This document shows, piece by piece, positions 51,805 through 61,434 of a DNA stretch of 64,000 bases. Source of the DNA: Sphingobium fluviale (GTDB lineage: Bacteria > Pseudomonadota > Alphaproteobacteria > Sphingomonadales > Sphingomonadaceae); NCBI RefSeq assembly GCF_004122115.1, contig NZ_SBKP01000005.1, positions 1 to 64,000 on the forward strand, given 5' to 3'. The notes under the pieces are model-generated. The model was not told the DNA's origin. It ran no database searches and saw only the letters and a program-made list of their open reading frames with translations. The stretch's first letter is position 1, and every line of letters begins with the position of its first letter. The translations under genes were made by a program, and so were the position numbers.

Positions 51805-51996
51805 TTTCGGATGGCTCTGCGGGGGGCAAAGGGTCGCCATCCGAAAGGTAAAACACGGCACATCGCGGTTGGTTCCCACGCCGCGAAAAAAATTTATACA
51901 AATTTTTATGGCCGCCCCGCGAAGCCCCATCGGGGCTTTAGCGGCGTAAAGCATCGCTCGCTTGGCACGAGGCATGGGGTGCGCTATTCGGCGGAT
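51805..51996 (+). promoter_or_regulatory. Structured leader region upstream of cysK
   Basis: This 192-nt stretch has three structured parts: a perfect 11-bp hairpin (TTTCGGATGGC, 51805-51815, with GCCATCCGAAA, 51836-51846), an AT palindrome around 51886-51910 (AAAAATTTATAC...), and a GCCCC-ATC-GGGGC hairpin near 51925 followed by TTTA. No known riboswitch class is recognised. It may be a cis-regulatory RNA or promoter region for cysK. Confidence 0.4.
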
Positions 51997-52998
51997 ATGA
52001 CAACGATATCCGACACGCTTTCCCTCATCGGCAACACGCCTCTCGTCCGCCTCGTCGGCCCATCCGAGGAGAGCGGCTGCGAGATTTATGGCAAGTGCGA
52101 GTTCGCCAATCCCGGTGCTTCTGTAAAGGACCGTGCGGCGCTGTTCATCGTGCGCGATGCGGAGGAGCGCGGCTTGCTGAAGCCCGGCGGAACGATTGTC
52201 GAGGGCACGGCGGGCAACACGGGCATCGGCCTCGCGCTTGTCGCCAATGCGCGCGGCTACAAGACGATCATCGTCATGCCGGAGACGCAGAGCAAGGAAA
52301 AGATGGATACGCTGCGCGCGCTGGGTGCGGAGCTGGTGCTGGTGCCTGCAGCACCTTATTCCAACCCCGGCCATTTCGTGCATACCTCGCGCCGCATTGC
52401 GGAGGAAACGCCGGGAGCGATCTGGGCCAACCAGTTCGATAACATTGCCAACCGCAAGGCGCATATCGTTGGCACCGCAGAGGAAATCTGGGCGCAGATG
52501 GACGGCCGCATCGATGGCTTTACCTGCGCGGCGGGCACGGGCGGGACGATCGCGGGCGTGGGGCTGGGCCTCAAGGCGAAGGACGAAGGGATCACGATCG
52601 CGCTGTCGGATCCCTATGGCGCGGCGCTCTATAATTACTACGCGCATGGCGAGCTGAAGGCCGAAGGGTCATCGGTTGCGGAAGGGATCGGGCAGGGGCG
52701 CATCACCGGCAACCTCGATGGCGCGCCGATAGACACGCAGTTCCGCATCTCGGACGAGGAGGGGCTGGAGTGGGTGCGCCGCTTGCTCGCCGAGGAAGGG
52801 CTGTGCCTTGGTCTGTCCAGCGGCATCAACGTTGCCGGTGCGGTGGCGCTGGGCAAACAGCTTGGGCCGGGCAAGCGCATCGTCACCATATTGTGTGACA
52901 CCGGTTTCCGCTATCTCTCCACGCTTTACAATGCAGAGTGGCTGGAAATGAAGGGCTTGACGGTGTTCCCCTGGCTCATGCACAAGGCAGATGCCTGA
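51997..52998 (+). CDS. cysK: Cysteine synthase (O-acetylserine sulfhydrylase) family
   Basis: ATG 51997 gives 333 aa starting MTTISDTLSLIGNTPLVRL, the usual CysK N-terminus; a longer frame upstream crosses the leader and is rejected. PLP lysine lies in NPGASVKDRAA. The substrate loop is EGTAGNTGIGLA, with alanine where CysK of enterics has serine. AAGTGGTIAGVG binds phosphate. The enzyme adds sulfide to O-acetylserine. The C-terminus lacks the usual Ile tail seen in SAT-binding CysK. Monocistronic. Confidence 0.92.
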   Translation: MTTISDTLSLIGNTPLVRLVGPSEESGCEIYGKCEFANPGASVKDRAALFIVRDAEERGLLKPGGTIVEGTAGNTGIGLALVANARGYKTIIVMPETQSKEKMDTLRALGAELVLVPAAPYSNPGHFVHTSRRIAEETPGAIWANQFDNIANRKAHIVGTAEEIWAQMDGRIDGFTCAAGTGGTIAGVGLGLKAKDEGITIALSDPYGAALYNYYAHGELKAEGSSVAEGIGQGRITGNLDGAPIDTQFRISDEEGLEWVRRLLAEEGLCLGLSSGINVAGAVALGKQLGPGKRIVTILCDTGFRYLSTLYNAEWLEMKGLTVFPWLMHKADA

Positions 52999-53034
52999 GC
53001 GACCGCAAGACAGGTCGTGAGGTAAACGAGGCCA

Positions 53035-53373
53035 ATGACCGAAGCATCCGCACGCCGCAAGGAAGCCATGCAACGAATCCAGACCGGAATGACCGGGCTG
53101 TTCGGCATTGCGCTGCTCGTTGGCCTTGCCAGCGTGGTGGTCGATACGGTGCGGCGCGATGATGTGACCGAGGCGGATGCATCTCTTGCGACCAATGCGG
53201 CGCCGGAAGATGCCATAAATGCGGTGCCGAGCGAGCCACTGGCTGAGCTGGGCGTGGCCCCTGCGGCAGACGAGGATGCGCAAGGCTCTGTTGTCGCCGA
53301 CCTCAAGCCTGATCCCAACCTCAAAAAGCCGATGGACCGTGCGCCTGCATCGGGCGGTGGCAAATCTCCATAA
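53035..53373 (+). CDS. Uncharacterised single-pass membrane protein
   Basis: The 112-aa product has one membrane helix (about 20-39, TGLFGIALLVGLASVVVDTV) and an acidic, Ala/Pro-rich C-terminal half without fold signals. It starts 36 nt after cysK and is followed 38 nt later by another membrane protein, so the pair may be cotranscribed. No family is recognised. Confidence 0.7.
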   Translation: MTEASARRKEAMQRIQTGMTGLFGIALLVGLASVVVDTVRRDDVTEADASLATNAAPEDAINAVPSEPLAELGVAPAADEDAQGSVVADLKPDPNLKKPMDRAPASGGGKSP

Positions 53374-53411
53374 AACCCCCATACGCGCGTCGCCGCTGGC
53401 GGGGGCTTGCG

Positions 53412-54566
53412 ATGGCCGTCGCCTTGTTTGTGCTGATCGTGATTGTGCTGTTTGCCGGGATGATGCCGTTCGTCATGCCTCTGGGGCTGGCGGCGGGCGG
53501 TGTGCTGGAAACGGGGCAGGTCGCGCCTTCTCGCTGGTGGCTGGCGGGTGTTGGTGCGCTGGGGCTGTATCTGCTGGCAAGCTGGCGGATGGAGCCGCGC
53601 GCGCGGCGCTGGTGGCTGGGCGTGTTGCTGGCGGGGATGCTGAGTGCTGTGCTGGTGTTCGGCTGGCGCGGCGCGCGGGATCAGCCGCAGTATGAAGCTG
53701 GGACGGACGCGGGCAGCACGCCGCGAACCATAGGCCTGATGAGTGCGCTCCCCTTGTTCTGGGCCGAAGGTGCTACGCCGGGCAATGCGATGACCGGCGC
53801 GGGCGAAAGCGGGCCTGCCGCGATCATCGATCACTTACACCCGCGCCCGGTCGATCATATCGATGCGGCATCGCTGCGTGGGCTGGATGCGCTTGTGCTT
53901 GCGCAGCCGCGGCTGCTCCAGCCCGCCGAGCTGGTGATGCTGGATGACTGGATCCGGCGTGGGGGCAAGGCGGTGATCTTTGCCGATCCGCTGCTGGCGT
54001 GGCCGAGTGAACTGCCGCTGGGCGACCCGCGCCGACCGCCGCTTACGAGCCTGCTCGATCCGCTGATGCTGCACTGGGGGCTGATGCTGGCGCCGGCGGC
54101 GCAGGGCGGGGGCGGGGTGGACCGGCGGATGCTGTCCACCGGCCATATGCTGATGATGGCGGGCGCATCGCGCTTTTTGCCGCATGGCAAGACGACTTGC
54201 GTGCTGGAGGAAGATGGCCTGATGGCGCTGTGTCGCATCGGCAAGGGGCGGGTGCGGTTGATTGCGGACTCTGACGTGCTGGACGAGCGGCTGTGGCTGG
54301 CGGACCCCCGCCACGCGGCCCGGAGCGAGGCCTATGCCTCGGACATTGTGCCATTGCTGAAAGACTGGGTGGCCGATCCGCTCGCCGCGCCAACACAAGC
54401 CGCGCCGCGCCGGGTGACGGACGATGCCGCGCTGATCGCCGCGCTGCGCTGGGCGTTGCTGGCGGGTTTTGGCTGGGCCGGGCTGGGATATTTTGGGCTG
54501 CATCGATGGGTTACGCGTAAATCTCAAGAAAATCATGGGTTTAGTAGGCATGGGGGAGGCGGATGA
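53412..54566 (+). CDS. Uncharacterised membrane protein, GldG/DUF4350-like
   Basis: The 384-aa protein has three membrane helices near the start (about 3-25, 42-58, 66-84) and one near the end (about 346-363). Between them lies a soluble alpha/beta domain with PVDHIDAASLRGLDALVLAQPRLL and LDDWIRRGGKAVIFADP. That architecture is seen in GldG/ABC-type uncharacterised proteins, where it resembles a glutamine amidotransferase-like fold. Function unknown. It precedes the dcw cluster by 230 nt. Confidence 0.72.
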   Translation: MAVALFVLIVIVLFAGMMPFVMPLGLAAGGVLETGQVAPSRWWLAGVGALGLYLLASWRMEPRARRWWLGVLLAGMLSAVLVFGWRGARDQPQYEAGTDAGSTPRTIGLMSALPLFWAEGATPGNAMTGAGESGPAAIIDHLHPRPVDHIDAASLRGLDALVLAQPRLLQPAELVMLDDWIRRGGKAVIFADPLLAWPSELPLGDPRRPPLTSLLDPLMLHWGLMLAPAAQGGGGVDRRMLSTGHMLMMAGASRFLPHGKTTCVLEEDGLMALCRIGKGRVRLIADSDVLDERLWLADPRHAARSEAYASDIVPLLKDWVADPLAAPTQAAPRRVTDDAALIAALRWALLAGFGWAGLGYFGLHRWVTRKSQENHGFSRHGGGG

Positions 54567-54618
54567 TTGGTGTTCTCTGCCTCGGAAAAGCAGGGAAATA
54601 AGACGAAAACGACTCTAT

Positions 54619-54653
54619 TCCCACTTTTTCCCAAATTTTCCCCTTTTTTCCCA
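54619..54653 (-). promoter_or_regulatory. MraZ box: four TGGGA-type repeats with 10-bp period
   Basis: On the minus strand the sequence reads TGGGA-N5-GGGGA-N5-TGGGA-N5-TGGGA, with unit starts exactly 10 bp apart (plus-strand units 54619-54623, 54629-54633, 54639-54643, 54649-54653). The known MraZ operator consists of such GTGGG-type repeats with this period. It lies 140 nt before mraZ, so autoregulation of the dcw cluster is expected. Here the box is on the opposite strand to the gene. Confidence 0.85.
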
Positions 54654-54793
54654 CATCGAGTCTTGATACACCATCCTCACTAGGGGCTGTTCAACCTGTG
54701 TGATTCCCGTGGCGGATCGGCGTTCCCCAATGCGCTTTTCCGGGCGGTGTCGTGCGGCCTGGGGCAGCGCAGAGATTGGGGATTGGTGCAACT

Positions 54794-55303
54794 GTGTCCG
54801 AGGGCGTCTTCTTTTCAGGGCACGACATCAGCGTCGCGGACGGCAAGGGCCGCTTTGCCCTGCCGCTGGAGATGCGCAAGGCCACCCGGCAAAGCAGCGG
54901 CGACAGCAACAAGCTCTGCATCACCCTTCATCCTGAGCATGACTGCGCGGTCGGCTTTGGGCTTTCTCACAAATATTGGCTGGAAGATCAGATATTAGAG
55001 GAGCAGCGGTCTGCGCGGAGCCGCGGCGAGGCGTTTGACGATGAGGCAGCGCGTGAAAAGCTGTTCCCCGATCTGGAAGACCTGAATTTCGACGATGGCG
55101 GCCGCTTCTTCCTGCCGGACGATATCAGGGGCATGATGGGCATCGGCGATGTCGCGCTGTTCGTCGGCACCGGGCGGAATATCCAGATCTGGGCACCTGA
55201 GAAATATCTGGAGTATAAGGGCCGCAGCCGCCGCGTCGTGTATGCGGTGGAGCAGTTCCTTGCAGGCAACGGCGCAGGCAAAGGCAAAGGGGCGGGCAAA
55301 TGA
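54794..55303 (+). CDS. mraZ: Transcriptional regulator MraZ
   Basis: The GTG at 54794 ([24 protein letters not shown]) gives 169 aa. Two SpoVT-AbrB-like repeats are visible: one around [17 protein letters not shown] and one around [29 protein letters not shown]. MraZ binds TGGG repeats as an octameric ring and represses the dcw genes. A Gly/Lys-rich tail ([12 protein letters not shown]) is present. Its stop overlaps rsmH by 4 nt. An upstream start at 54752 is less likely. Confidence 0.92.
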   Translation: MSEGVFFSGHDISVADGKGRFALPLEMRKATRQSSGDSNKLCITLHPEHDCAVGFGLSHKYWLEDQILEEQRSARSRGEAFDDEAAREKLFPDLEDLNFDDGGRFFLPDDIRGMMGIGDVALFVGTGRNIQIWAPEKYLEYKGRSRRVVYAVEQFLAGNGAGKGKGAGK

Positions 55304-56286
55304 GCGCCTCCGCCCTCGCTCCGTCTCAATCCGCACCCCATATCCCTGTTCTGCTCGATGATGTGATTACCGCGCTGGCGATCCGGCCCGGAGAGACGCA
55401 TGTTGATGGCACCTATGGTGCGGGCGGCTATTCCCGCGCGATGGCGGCGGCGGGCGCCCATGTGATCGCGATCGACCGCGACCCCGATGCAATTGCCGAG
55501 GGGCGGGAGCGGATCGCGCGCGAAGGGCAGGATATCCGCCTGGTTGAAGGGCCGTTTTCCGCCATGGCATCGCTGGTGGAACAGGCAGGCGCAGCCCAAG
55601 TGGATGGCGTGGTGCTCGATATCGGCGTGTCCTCGATGCAGCTTGACCGGGCGGAGCGCGGCTTTTCGTTTCAGGCCGATGGCCCGCTCGATATGCGGAT
55701 GGCGCAGGAGGGCATGACCGCCGCCGAGTTTGTGAATACCGCCGAGGAAGAGGATATAGCCGATGTGCTCTATCGCTATGGCGAGGAGCCGCGCTCGCGC
55801 CGGGTTGCGCGGGCAATTGTAGCCGCGCGGCCCATCACCCGCACGGCAGAGCTTGCGGGCGTGATCCGCCGGGCGCTCGGCCACAAGCCGCATGACAAGA
55901 AAGACCCGGCCACGCGCGCGTTTCAGGCGATACGAATTCATCTGAACGGCGAACTGGACGAGCTGGAGCGCGGGCTGGAGGCGGCGGAAGCGATCCTTGC
56001 GCCCGGTGGGCGGCTCGCGGTGGTGACGTTCCACAGCCTTGAGGACCGGATCGTGAAGCAGTTTCTGCGGCGGCGTTCTGGCGGTGAAGCGGCGGGATCG
56101 CGCCATCGCCCGCTGGTTCAGACCACGCAAGCCGCCGCTTTTGCAAAACCCGCCAAGGCTGTGCGCCCGTCTGAGGCGGAGATTCGCCGCAACCCGCGCG
56201 CCCGCTCCGCCACGCTGCGCAGCGCCGTTCGCCGCGATGACAGCACCCCGCCCCATGCAGCCCCCCCTCAGGAGACAATAGGATGA
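55300..56286 (+). CDS. rsmH: 16S rRNA (cytosine-1402-N4) methyltransferase
   Basis: The 328-aa SAM-dependent enzyme (MraW) methylates C1402 of 16S r[18 protein letters not shown] and [17 protein letters not shown] form the SAM site, with [30 protein letters not shown] and [15 protein letters not shown] diagnostic. The N-terminus is extended by about 10 residues. It overlaps mraZ and ftsL by 4 nt on each side. Confidence 0.97.
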   Translation: MSASALAPSQSAPHIPVLLDDVITALAIRPGETHVDGTYGAGGYSRAMAAAGAHVIAIDRDPDAIAEGRERIAREGQDIRLVEGPFSAMASLVEQAGAAQVDGVVLDIGVSSMQLDRAERGFSFQADGPLDMRMAQEGMTAAEFVNTAEEEDIADVLYRYGEEPRSRRVARAIVAARPITRTAELAGVIRRALGHKPHDKKDPATRAFQAIRIHLNGELDELERGLEAAEAILAPGGRLAVVTFHSLEDRIVKQFLRRRSGGEAAGSRHRPLVQTTQAAAFAKPAKAVRPSEAEIRRNPRARSATLRSAVRRDDSTPPHAAPPQETIG

Positions 56287-56921
56287 TCGCTCTCAAGCGC
56301 CTGCAAAGTCTGTTCTGGGTGCTGTTCGTGGCCTTTGGCGCGCTGTCGGCCTATCTGGTGTCGCTGAAGGTGGCGACGGAGCGCAACGAGCTGATGCGGG
56401 TGCGCGCGCAGATCGCCGCCGCCCGCGCTGACATCCGCTATCTGGAAACGGAATTCGCCGCGCGCGCCAACATGCGCCAGCTGGAACGCTGGGCGAGCCA
56501 GGATTTTCATTACACCGCACTGGGGGCGGAGAATTATCTGTCTGATGAGCGCCAGCTTGCGCATCTCGATGGCCTGCAGCCCAATGGCCCCGATTATGCG
56601 CCGCAGCCGGTGCTGGTGGCCATGATCGAGAGCGGCGACCGGGCGCAGGCGGCCCTGCTTGAACAGGGTGCGGAATCGCCCGCTGTTGCCCCTGCGCCGG
56701 TTGCCCAGCCCAAGGCGCCTGCGCCCGTTACGATAGCGAAGCCTGACAAGGCTGAGGCTGCTCCCGCCCGGCTTGCAAAGGCGACAAAGCCTGCCCGCGC
56801 GGAGTCGCCTGCCCGCAAGGCAGAGCGTATGGCGATGCTCGACGCGCAGCTGCTGGACAGCAACACATTGGGTGAGCTGGGTCGCAAGGCGGCGTCTGAA
56901 GGCAGGCGGAGCATCCGCTGA
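56283..56921 (+). CDS. ftsL: Cell division protein FtsL
   Basis: The position between rsmH and ftsI, a single N-terminal membrane helix (about 9-28) and a coiled-coil ([29 protein letters not shown], split by memory) identify FtsL, the partner of FtsB/FtsQ in the divisome. The 212 residues exceed the usual 100-120, because of an Ala/Pro/Lys-rich tail of about 90 residues. The start overlaps rsmH and the stop overlaps ftsI (TGATG). Confidence 0.88.
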   Translation: MIALKRLQSLFWVLFVAFGALSAYLVSLKVATERNELMRVRAQIAAARADIRYLETEFAARANMRQLERWASQDFHYTALGAENYLSDERQLAHLDGLQPNGPDYAPQPVLVAMIESGDRAQAALLEQGAESPAVAPAPVAQPKAPAPVTIAKPDKAEAAPARLAKATKPARAESPARKAERMAMLDAQLLDSNTLGELGRKAASEGRRSIR

Positions 56922-58624
56922 TGGCCACAATCGTCGTCCGGCATGAAAGACCCCCGATCCGGCGCGAGCGACTGAACCTGACGGCGGTGGCGCATCAGCG
57001 GTTGATGCTGGTGCTGTTGATCCTGATTGCGGTGTCGGCGTTGCTGGTGGTGCGGCTCATGTGGATTGGCGCGGTATCGGGTGCGCGCGGCGGACAGGAC
57101 ATCTCGGCTGCCGGGTTGCCTCCGCGCGCGGATATTGTCGATCGCAACGGCGTGCCTCTGGCGCGGATGATGGACGCCTATGCCATTTCGGTGCGGCCTC
57201 ACAAGCTTATCAGCGATCCTGCCGAGCTGGCGCGCAAGCTGCACGAGATTTTTCCGGATACCCCGCAGGCAGAGTTTTACGCGAAGCTGACCGGCAAGGG
57301 CTGGGCCTATCTGCGCCACCGTGCGCTGCCTGAGGAAGTGGCGGCGGTCAATGCGCTGGGCGAGATCGGCATCGAGTTCCCGCGCGAGAAAGAGCGCATT
57401 TATCCGCAGAGCACGCTTGCTGCGCATGTTCTGGGTTTTGCGCCGGTGAAGGATGGCGAGATATATTCCGGCGGCATGGGGGCGGAAGCGGCGTTCAACG
57501 ACCGGCTGGTCGATCCCTCGATGCGCGGGCAACCGCTGGTGCTCTCGGTCGATGCGCGGGTGCAGGGCGCACTGGAGAGCGAGCTGTATTCCGCCATGGT
57601 CGATCAGAAGGCCAAGGGCGCGACCGGCATCGTGCTAAACGCCAACACCGGCGAGGTGGTGGCGATGGCGTCGTTCCCCGTGTTCGATCCCAACAAGCTG
57701 GGTAAGGACGCCGATTCGCGCCGCAACAATGTCGTGCAGGCGCGCTATGAGCTTGGCTCCACCTTCAAGCCGCTTTCGGTCGCCGCGGCGATGGACGCAG
57801 GCGTCGTCACGTCAATGGCCAAGCCCTATGACGCCACCGCGCCGTTGCAGGTCGGCAAATACAGCATCAAAGACGATCACCCGCTGGGCCGCTGGCTCAA
57901 TGTGCCGGAGACGCTGATCCACAGCTCCAACATCGTCACCGCGCGCATTGCCGACGAGATGGGCGCGGGGCCGATGCAAAAGCTCTATCGCGCGCTGGAG
58001 TTTGACCGCAGGCCGAGCATAGAGCTGAAGGAACGCTTTCCGACGCTGTGGCCGACAGAGTGGGGCCGCATCACCAATATGACGGTGGCCTATGGCCATG
58101 GCATCGCCGTTACGCCGCTGCATCTCGCCAGCGCCTATGCCGCGCTGGTCAATGGCGGCATCTGGCGTCCGGCGACGCTGCTCAAGCTGGAGGCAGATGC
58201 AGTGCCGCAGGGCCGCCGTGTGTTCTCGGCTGCCACCAGTGCGCGCATGCGCCAGCTGCTGCGCCTTATCGTGATGTATGGCACGGGCCGGACGGCGAAC
58301 GCGCCGGGCTATCGCATCGGCGGCAAGACGGGCACGGCGGAAAAACCCTCTGCGGGCGGCTATGCGCGCCACGCCAATATCACCACCTTCGCCGCCGCCT
58401 TTCCGATGGACAATCCGCAATATGTCATCCTCGCGATGATGGACGAACCGCAGGGCAGCAGCCAGTTTCCCGGCGTGCGCACGGCGGCCTATACCTCTGC
58501 GCCTGTGGTGAAGCAGGTGGTGACGCGCATCGGCCCCATGCTGGGAATCCTGCCCGATCAGCGGCGCGATGTTGACATGTCCGAACTTATGCCGCTCCTG
58601 TCCCAAGACACAGGAGAAGACTGA
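56921..58624 (+). CDS. ftsI: Peptidoglycan transpeptidase FtsI (PBP3)
   Basis: The 567-aa septal transpeptidase has one N-terminal membrane helix (about 28-48), the dimerisation domain (RADIVDRNGVPLARMMDAYAISV) and the penicillin-binding domain. The active motifs are GSTFKPL (SxxK), SSN and GKTGTAEK (KTG). It cross-links septal peptidoglycan. It overlaps ftsL and murE by single bases (TGATG), the densest part of the cluster. Confidence 0.97.
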   Translation: MATIVVRHERPPIRRERLNLTAVAHQRLMLVLLILIAVSALLVVRLMWIGAVSGARGGQDISAAGLPPRADIVDRNGVPLARMMDAYAISVRPHKLISDPAELARKLHEIFPDTPQAEFYAKLTGKGWAYLRHRALPEEVAAVNALGEIGIEFPREKERIYPQSTLAAHVLGFAPVKDGEIYSGGMGAEAAFNDRLVDPSMRGQPLVLSVDARVQGALESELYSAMVDQKAKGATGIVLNANTGEVVAMASFPVFDPNKLGKDADSRRNNVVQARYELGSTFKPLSVAAAMDAGVVTSMAKPYDATAPLQVGKYSIKDDHPLGRWLNVPETLIHSSNIVTARIADEMGAGPMQKLYRALEFDRRPSIELKERFPTLWPTEWGRITNMTVAYGHGIAVTPLHLASAYAALVNGGIWRPATLLKLEADAVPQGRRVFSAATSARMRQLLRLIVMYGTGRTANAPGYRIGGKTGTAEKPSAGGYARHANITTFAAAFPMDNPQYVILAMMDEPQGSSQFPGVRTAAYTSAPVVKQVVTRIGPMLGILPDQRRDVDMSELMPLLSQDTGED

Positions 58625-60051
58625 TGCGCCTCGATATGCTCGCCAAGGGTCTGGCGGGAGATGTGCCCGAAGTGGAGGTGAGCGGCTTTGCGATCGACAA
58701 TCGCAAGGTCGCGCCCGGTTGCGTTTTTGGCGCGTTCGAGGGTGCGCGGGTCAACGGAGAGGACTTTATTCCGCAGGCGATTGCGGCGGGGGCGGTTGCG
58801 GTGGTGGCGCGGGCGGAGGCGCAAGTAGAGGGCGTTTTCCACGTAGCGGATGCAAACCCGCGCAGGCTGTTCGCGCAGATGGCGGCGCGATTTTATGCGC
58901 CGTTTCCAGTTACTTGCGTCGCAGTTACCGGAACCAATGGCAAGACATCCTGCGTCGAGCTGACGCGGCAGATCTGGCGCGCCCTGGGCCACACATCCGC
59001 CTCCATCGGCACGCTGGGCGTCACCACCTCGGTCGATCAGGTCTCCACCGGGCTGACCACGCCCGACATCGTCACCTTCCTCTCCAACATGGCGGGCCTC
59101 AGGAAAGAGGGCATCACCCACGCCGCGTTTGAGGCATCGAGCCACGGCCTCGCGCAGTATCGCACCGAAGGGCTGCCGGTGAAGGCGGGTGCGTTCACCA
59201 ACCTGTCGCGCGATCATCTCGATTATCATGGCACGATGGATGCCTATTTCGCCGCCAAGATGCGCCTGTTCGACGAGGTGATCGAGGACAATGGCGCTGC
59301 GGTGATCTGGACCGACGACGAGCGCTCCGCAGATGTCATCGCGCGGGCGAAGGCGCGCGGGCTTCGGCTGGTCACTGTCGGCGAGGCGGGCGAGACTTTG
59401 CGCCTCGTCAGCCGCGAGCCGACCGCGCTGGGGCAAAAGCTCGTCATCGCGGCGGACGGGGCGGAGCACATAATCGTGCTGCCGCTGATTGGTGCCTATC
59501 AGGCCGCCAATGTGCTGATTGCCGCAGGGCTGGTGCTGGCAACCGGCACACCCTGGGCGCAGATCATGCCGCATCTCTCCCGCCTTCAGCCGGTGCGCGG
59601 GCGGCTGGAGCGCGCGGTGCTGACCAAGGCTGGCGCGCCGGTCTATGTCGATTACGCCCATACGCCCGATGGCCTGCGCGCGGCGATAGAGGCGCTGCGC
59701 CCGCATACCAAGGGCTGCCTCATCGTGCTGTTCGGCGCGGGCGGAGACAGGGACGCGGGCAAAAGGCCGTTGATGGGCAAGGTGGCCCACGAAATGGCCG
59801 ATCATGTGATCGTGACCGATGACAATCCCCGCTCCGAAGACCCGACCGCCATCCGCGCCGCGATCATGGCGGGAGCTCCGCAGGCGCAAGAGATCGGCGG
59901 GCGCCGTGATGCCATCGCCGCAGCCATCGCACAGGCGGGAGCAGATGACATCGTGCTGCTCGCCGGCAAGGGGCATGAGCAGGGGCAGATCATCGGCGAG
60001 CGGGTGCTGCCGTTCGATGATGTCGAGGTGGCGCGGGAGTGCGCGCAATGA
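58624..60051 (+). CDS. murE: UDP-MurNAc-tripeptide synthetase MurE
   Basis: The 475-aa ligase adds the third residue to the peptidoglycan stem peptide. The ATP loop is VTGTNGKTSCVELT, with the carbamylated-lysine region around YFAAKMRLFDEV and the motif TDDNPRSEDP. DNPR in this position marks meso-diaminopimelate specificity. The N-terminal UDP-binding domain has FAIDNRKVAPGCVFGAFEG. It overlaps murF by 4 nt. Confidence 0.97.
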   Translation: MRLDMLAKGLAGDVPEVEVSGFAIDNRKVAPGCVFGAFEGARVNGEDFIPQAIAAGAVAVVARAEAQVEGVFHVADANPRRLFAQMAARFYAPFPVTCVAVTGTNGKTSCVELTRQIWRALGHTSASIGTLGVTTSVDQVSTGLTTPDIVTFLSNMAGLRKEGITHAAFEASSHGLAQYRTEGLPVKAGAFTNLSRDHLDYHGTMDAYFAAKMRLFDEVIEDNGAAVIWTDDERSADVIARAKARGLRLVTVGEAGETLRLVSREPTALGQKLVIAADGAEHIIVLPLIGAYQAANVLIAAGLVLATGTPWAQIMPHLSRLQPVRGRLERAVLTKAGAPVYVDYAHTPDGLRAAIEALRPHTKGCLIVLFGAGGDRDAGKRPLMGKVAHEMADHVIVTDDNPRSEDPTAIRAAIMAGAPQAQEIGGRRDAIAAAIAQAGADDIVLLAGKGHEQGQIIGERVLPFDDVEVARECAQ

Positions 60052-61430
60052 GCCACGCGCCGCTGTGGACCGCGCAGGAGATTGCAGAGGCGACAGGAGG
60101 CACGGCCTCGGCGGATTTCGATGTCTCAGGCGTCGCGTTCGACAGCCGCGAGGTTGGGCCGGGTGATCTGTTCATCGCCTTGAAGGGCGAGGCGACCGAC
60201 GGGCACGCCTTCCTCGGCAAGGCCTATGATGCGGGCGCGGCGGGGGCGATCGTTTCGCAGCCGATAGAGCCGCCGCATGTGCTGGTGGCCGATACCACAG
60301 AGGCGCTCAACGCGCTGGGCCGGGCGGCGCGGGCGCGGATGAAGGGCAAGGTGATCGGCGTCACCGGCTCGGTCGGCAAGACCAGCACCAAGGAGGCGCT
60401 GTTCGCCGCGCTGGAGCGGGGCAGGCGGGGGCGGGTGCATCGCTCTGTCAAAAGCTATAACAATCATGTCGGCGTGCCGTTGTCCTTGGCGCGGATGCCG
60501 CGCGATACGGCCTTTGGCGTGTTCGAGATGGGCATGAACCACGCGGGCGAGCTGGCGGTGCTGACACGGCTGGTGCGGCCGCATGTCGCTATCGTCACCG
60601 CCATTGCCCCGGCGCATATCGAGTTTTTCGACACGGAGGAGGCGATAGCCCGCGCCAAGGCCGAGATTTTCGAGGGGCTGGAGCCGGGCGGCTTTGCCAT
60701 CGTCCCTTATGACAGCCCGCATCGTGATCTGCTGGTGAAGGCGGCGGAGGACAATGGCGCGCGGGTCGTTACCTTTGGTCTGAAACAGGGTGCGGATGTG
60801 TGCGCGGCGGAAGCCGTTCCGGCGGTGAACGGCGGTACGCTGGTGGCGGCGCAACTGCCGGGGGTGGAGCTGTGCTACACAGTGGCGGCGCCGGGCGATC
60901 ATAATGTGGCGAACTCGCTGGCTATCATGGCCGCGGTGGAGGCTGTCGGCGGAGATCTGGCGGCGGCGGGCCTCGCGCTGGCCGAAATGCCGGGCCTGCC
61001 GGGCCGGGGCGCACGGCATGAGATCGCTCTGGAGGGCGGCACCGCGCTGCTGATCGACGAGAGCTATAACGCCAACCCGCTGTCTATGGCGGCGACGCTT
61101 CGGCAACTGGGGCGCGAGCAGGCAGCGCGGCGTATCGCGGTGCTCGGCGCGATGAAGGAGCTGGGCGATCAGGGCGCGAGCCTCCACGCAGGGCTGGCTG
61201 AGCCGATCGAGCAGGCGGGCGTCGAATGTGCCATATTGGTGGGCGCAGAGATGAACCCGCTCGAACACAGGCTTGAAGGCAAGCTCGCTTTGGCGCATGT
61301 GGCCGATGCGGACGAGGCGACGGCGGCGCTGCGCGATATGATGCGCGCGGGCGATGCCATCCTTGTCAAGGGTTCCAACAGTGTCGGCCTGTCGCGGCTT
61401 GTCGCGGCGCTGGCGGGCGGAGAAAGATAA
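60048..61430 (+). CDS. murF: UDP-MurNAc-pentapeptide synthetase MurF
   Basis: The ATG at 60048 overlaps the murE stop and gives 460 aa. MurF adds D-Ala-D-Ala. The ATP motif is [14 protein letters not shown], then [31 protein letters not shown] and [14 protein letters not shown]. The N-terminal domain has [20 protein letters not shown]. It is followed after 4 nt by mraY. Confidence 0.97.
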   Translation: MSHAPLWTAQEIAEATGGTASADFDVSGVAFDSREVGPGDLFIALKGEATDGHAFLGKAYDAGAAGAIVSQPIEPPHVLVADTTEALNALGRAARARMKGKVIGVTGSVGKTSTKEALFAALERGRRGRVHRSVKSYNNHVGVPLSLARMPRDTAFGVFEMGMNHAGELAVLTRLVRPHVAIVTAIAPAHIEFFDTEEAIARAKAEIFEGLEPGGFAIVPYDSPHRDLLVKAAEDNGARVVTFGLKQGADVCAAEAVPAVNGGTLVAAQLPGVELCYTVAAPGDHNVANSLAIMAAVEAVGGDLAAAGLALAEMPGLPGRGARHEIALEGGTALLIDESYNANPLSMAATLRQLGREQAARRIAVLGAMKELGDQGASLHAGLAEPIEQAGVECAILVGAEMNPLEHRLEGKLALAHVADADEATAALRDMMRAGDAILVKGSNSVGLSRLVAALAGGER

Positions 61431-61434
61431 GAAG

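Noticed and set aside
51787-51996. 70-residue N-terminal extension of cysK
   Set aside because: The extension crosses the structured leader, is basic and low in complexity, and the family begins at MTTISDTLSLIGNTPLVRL.
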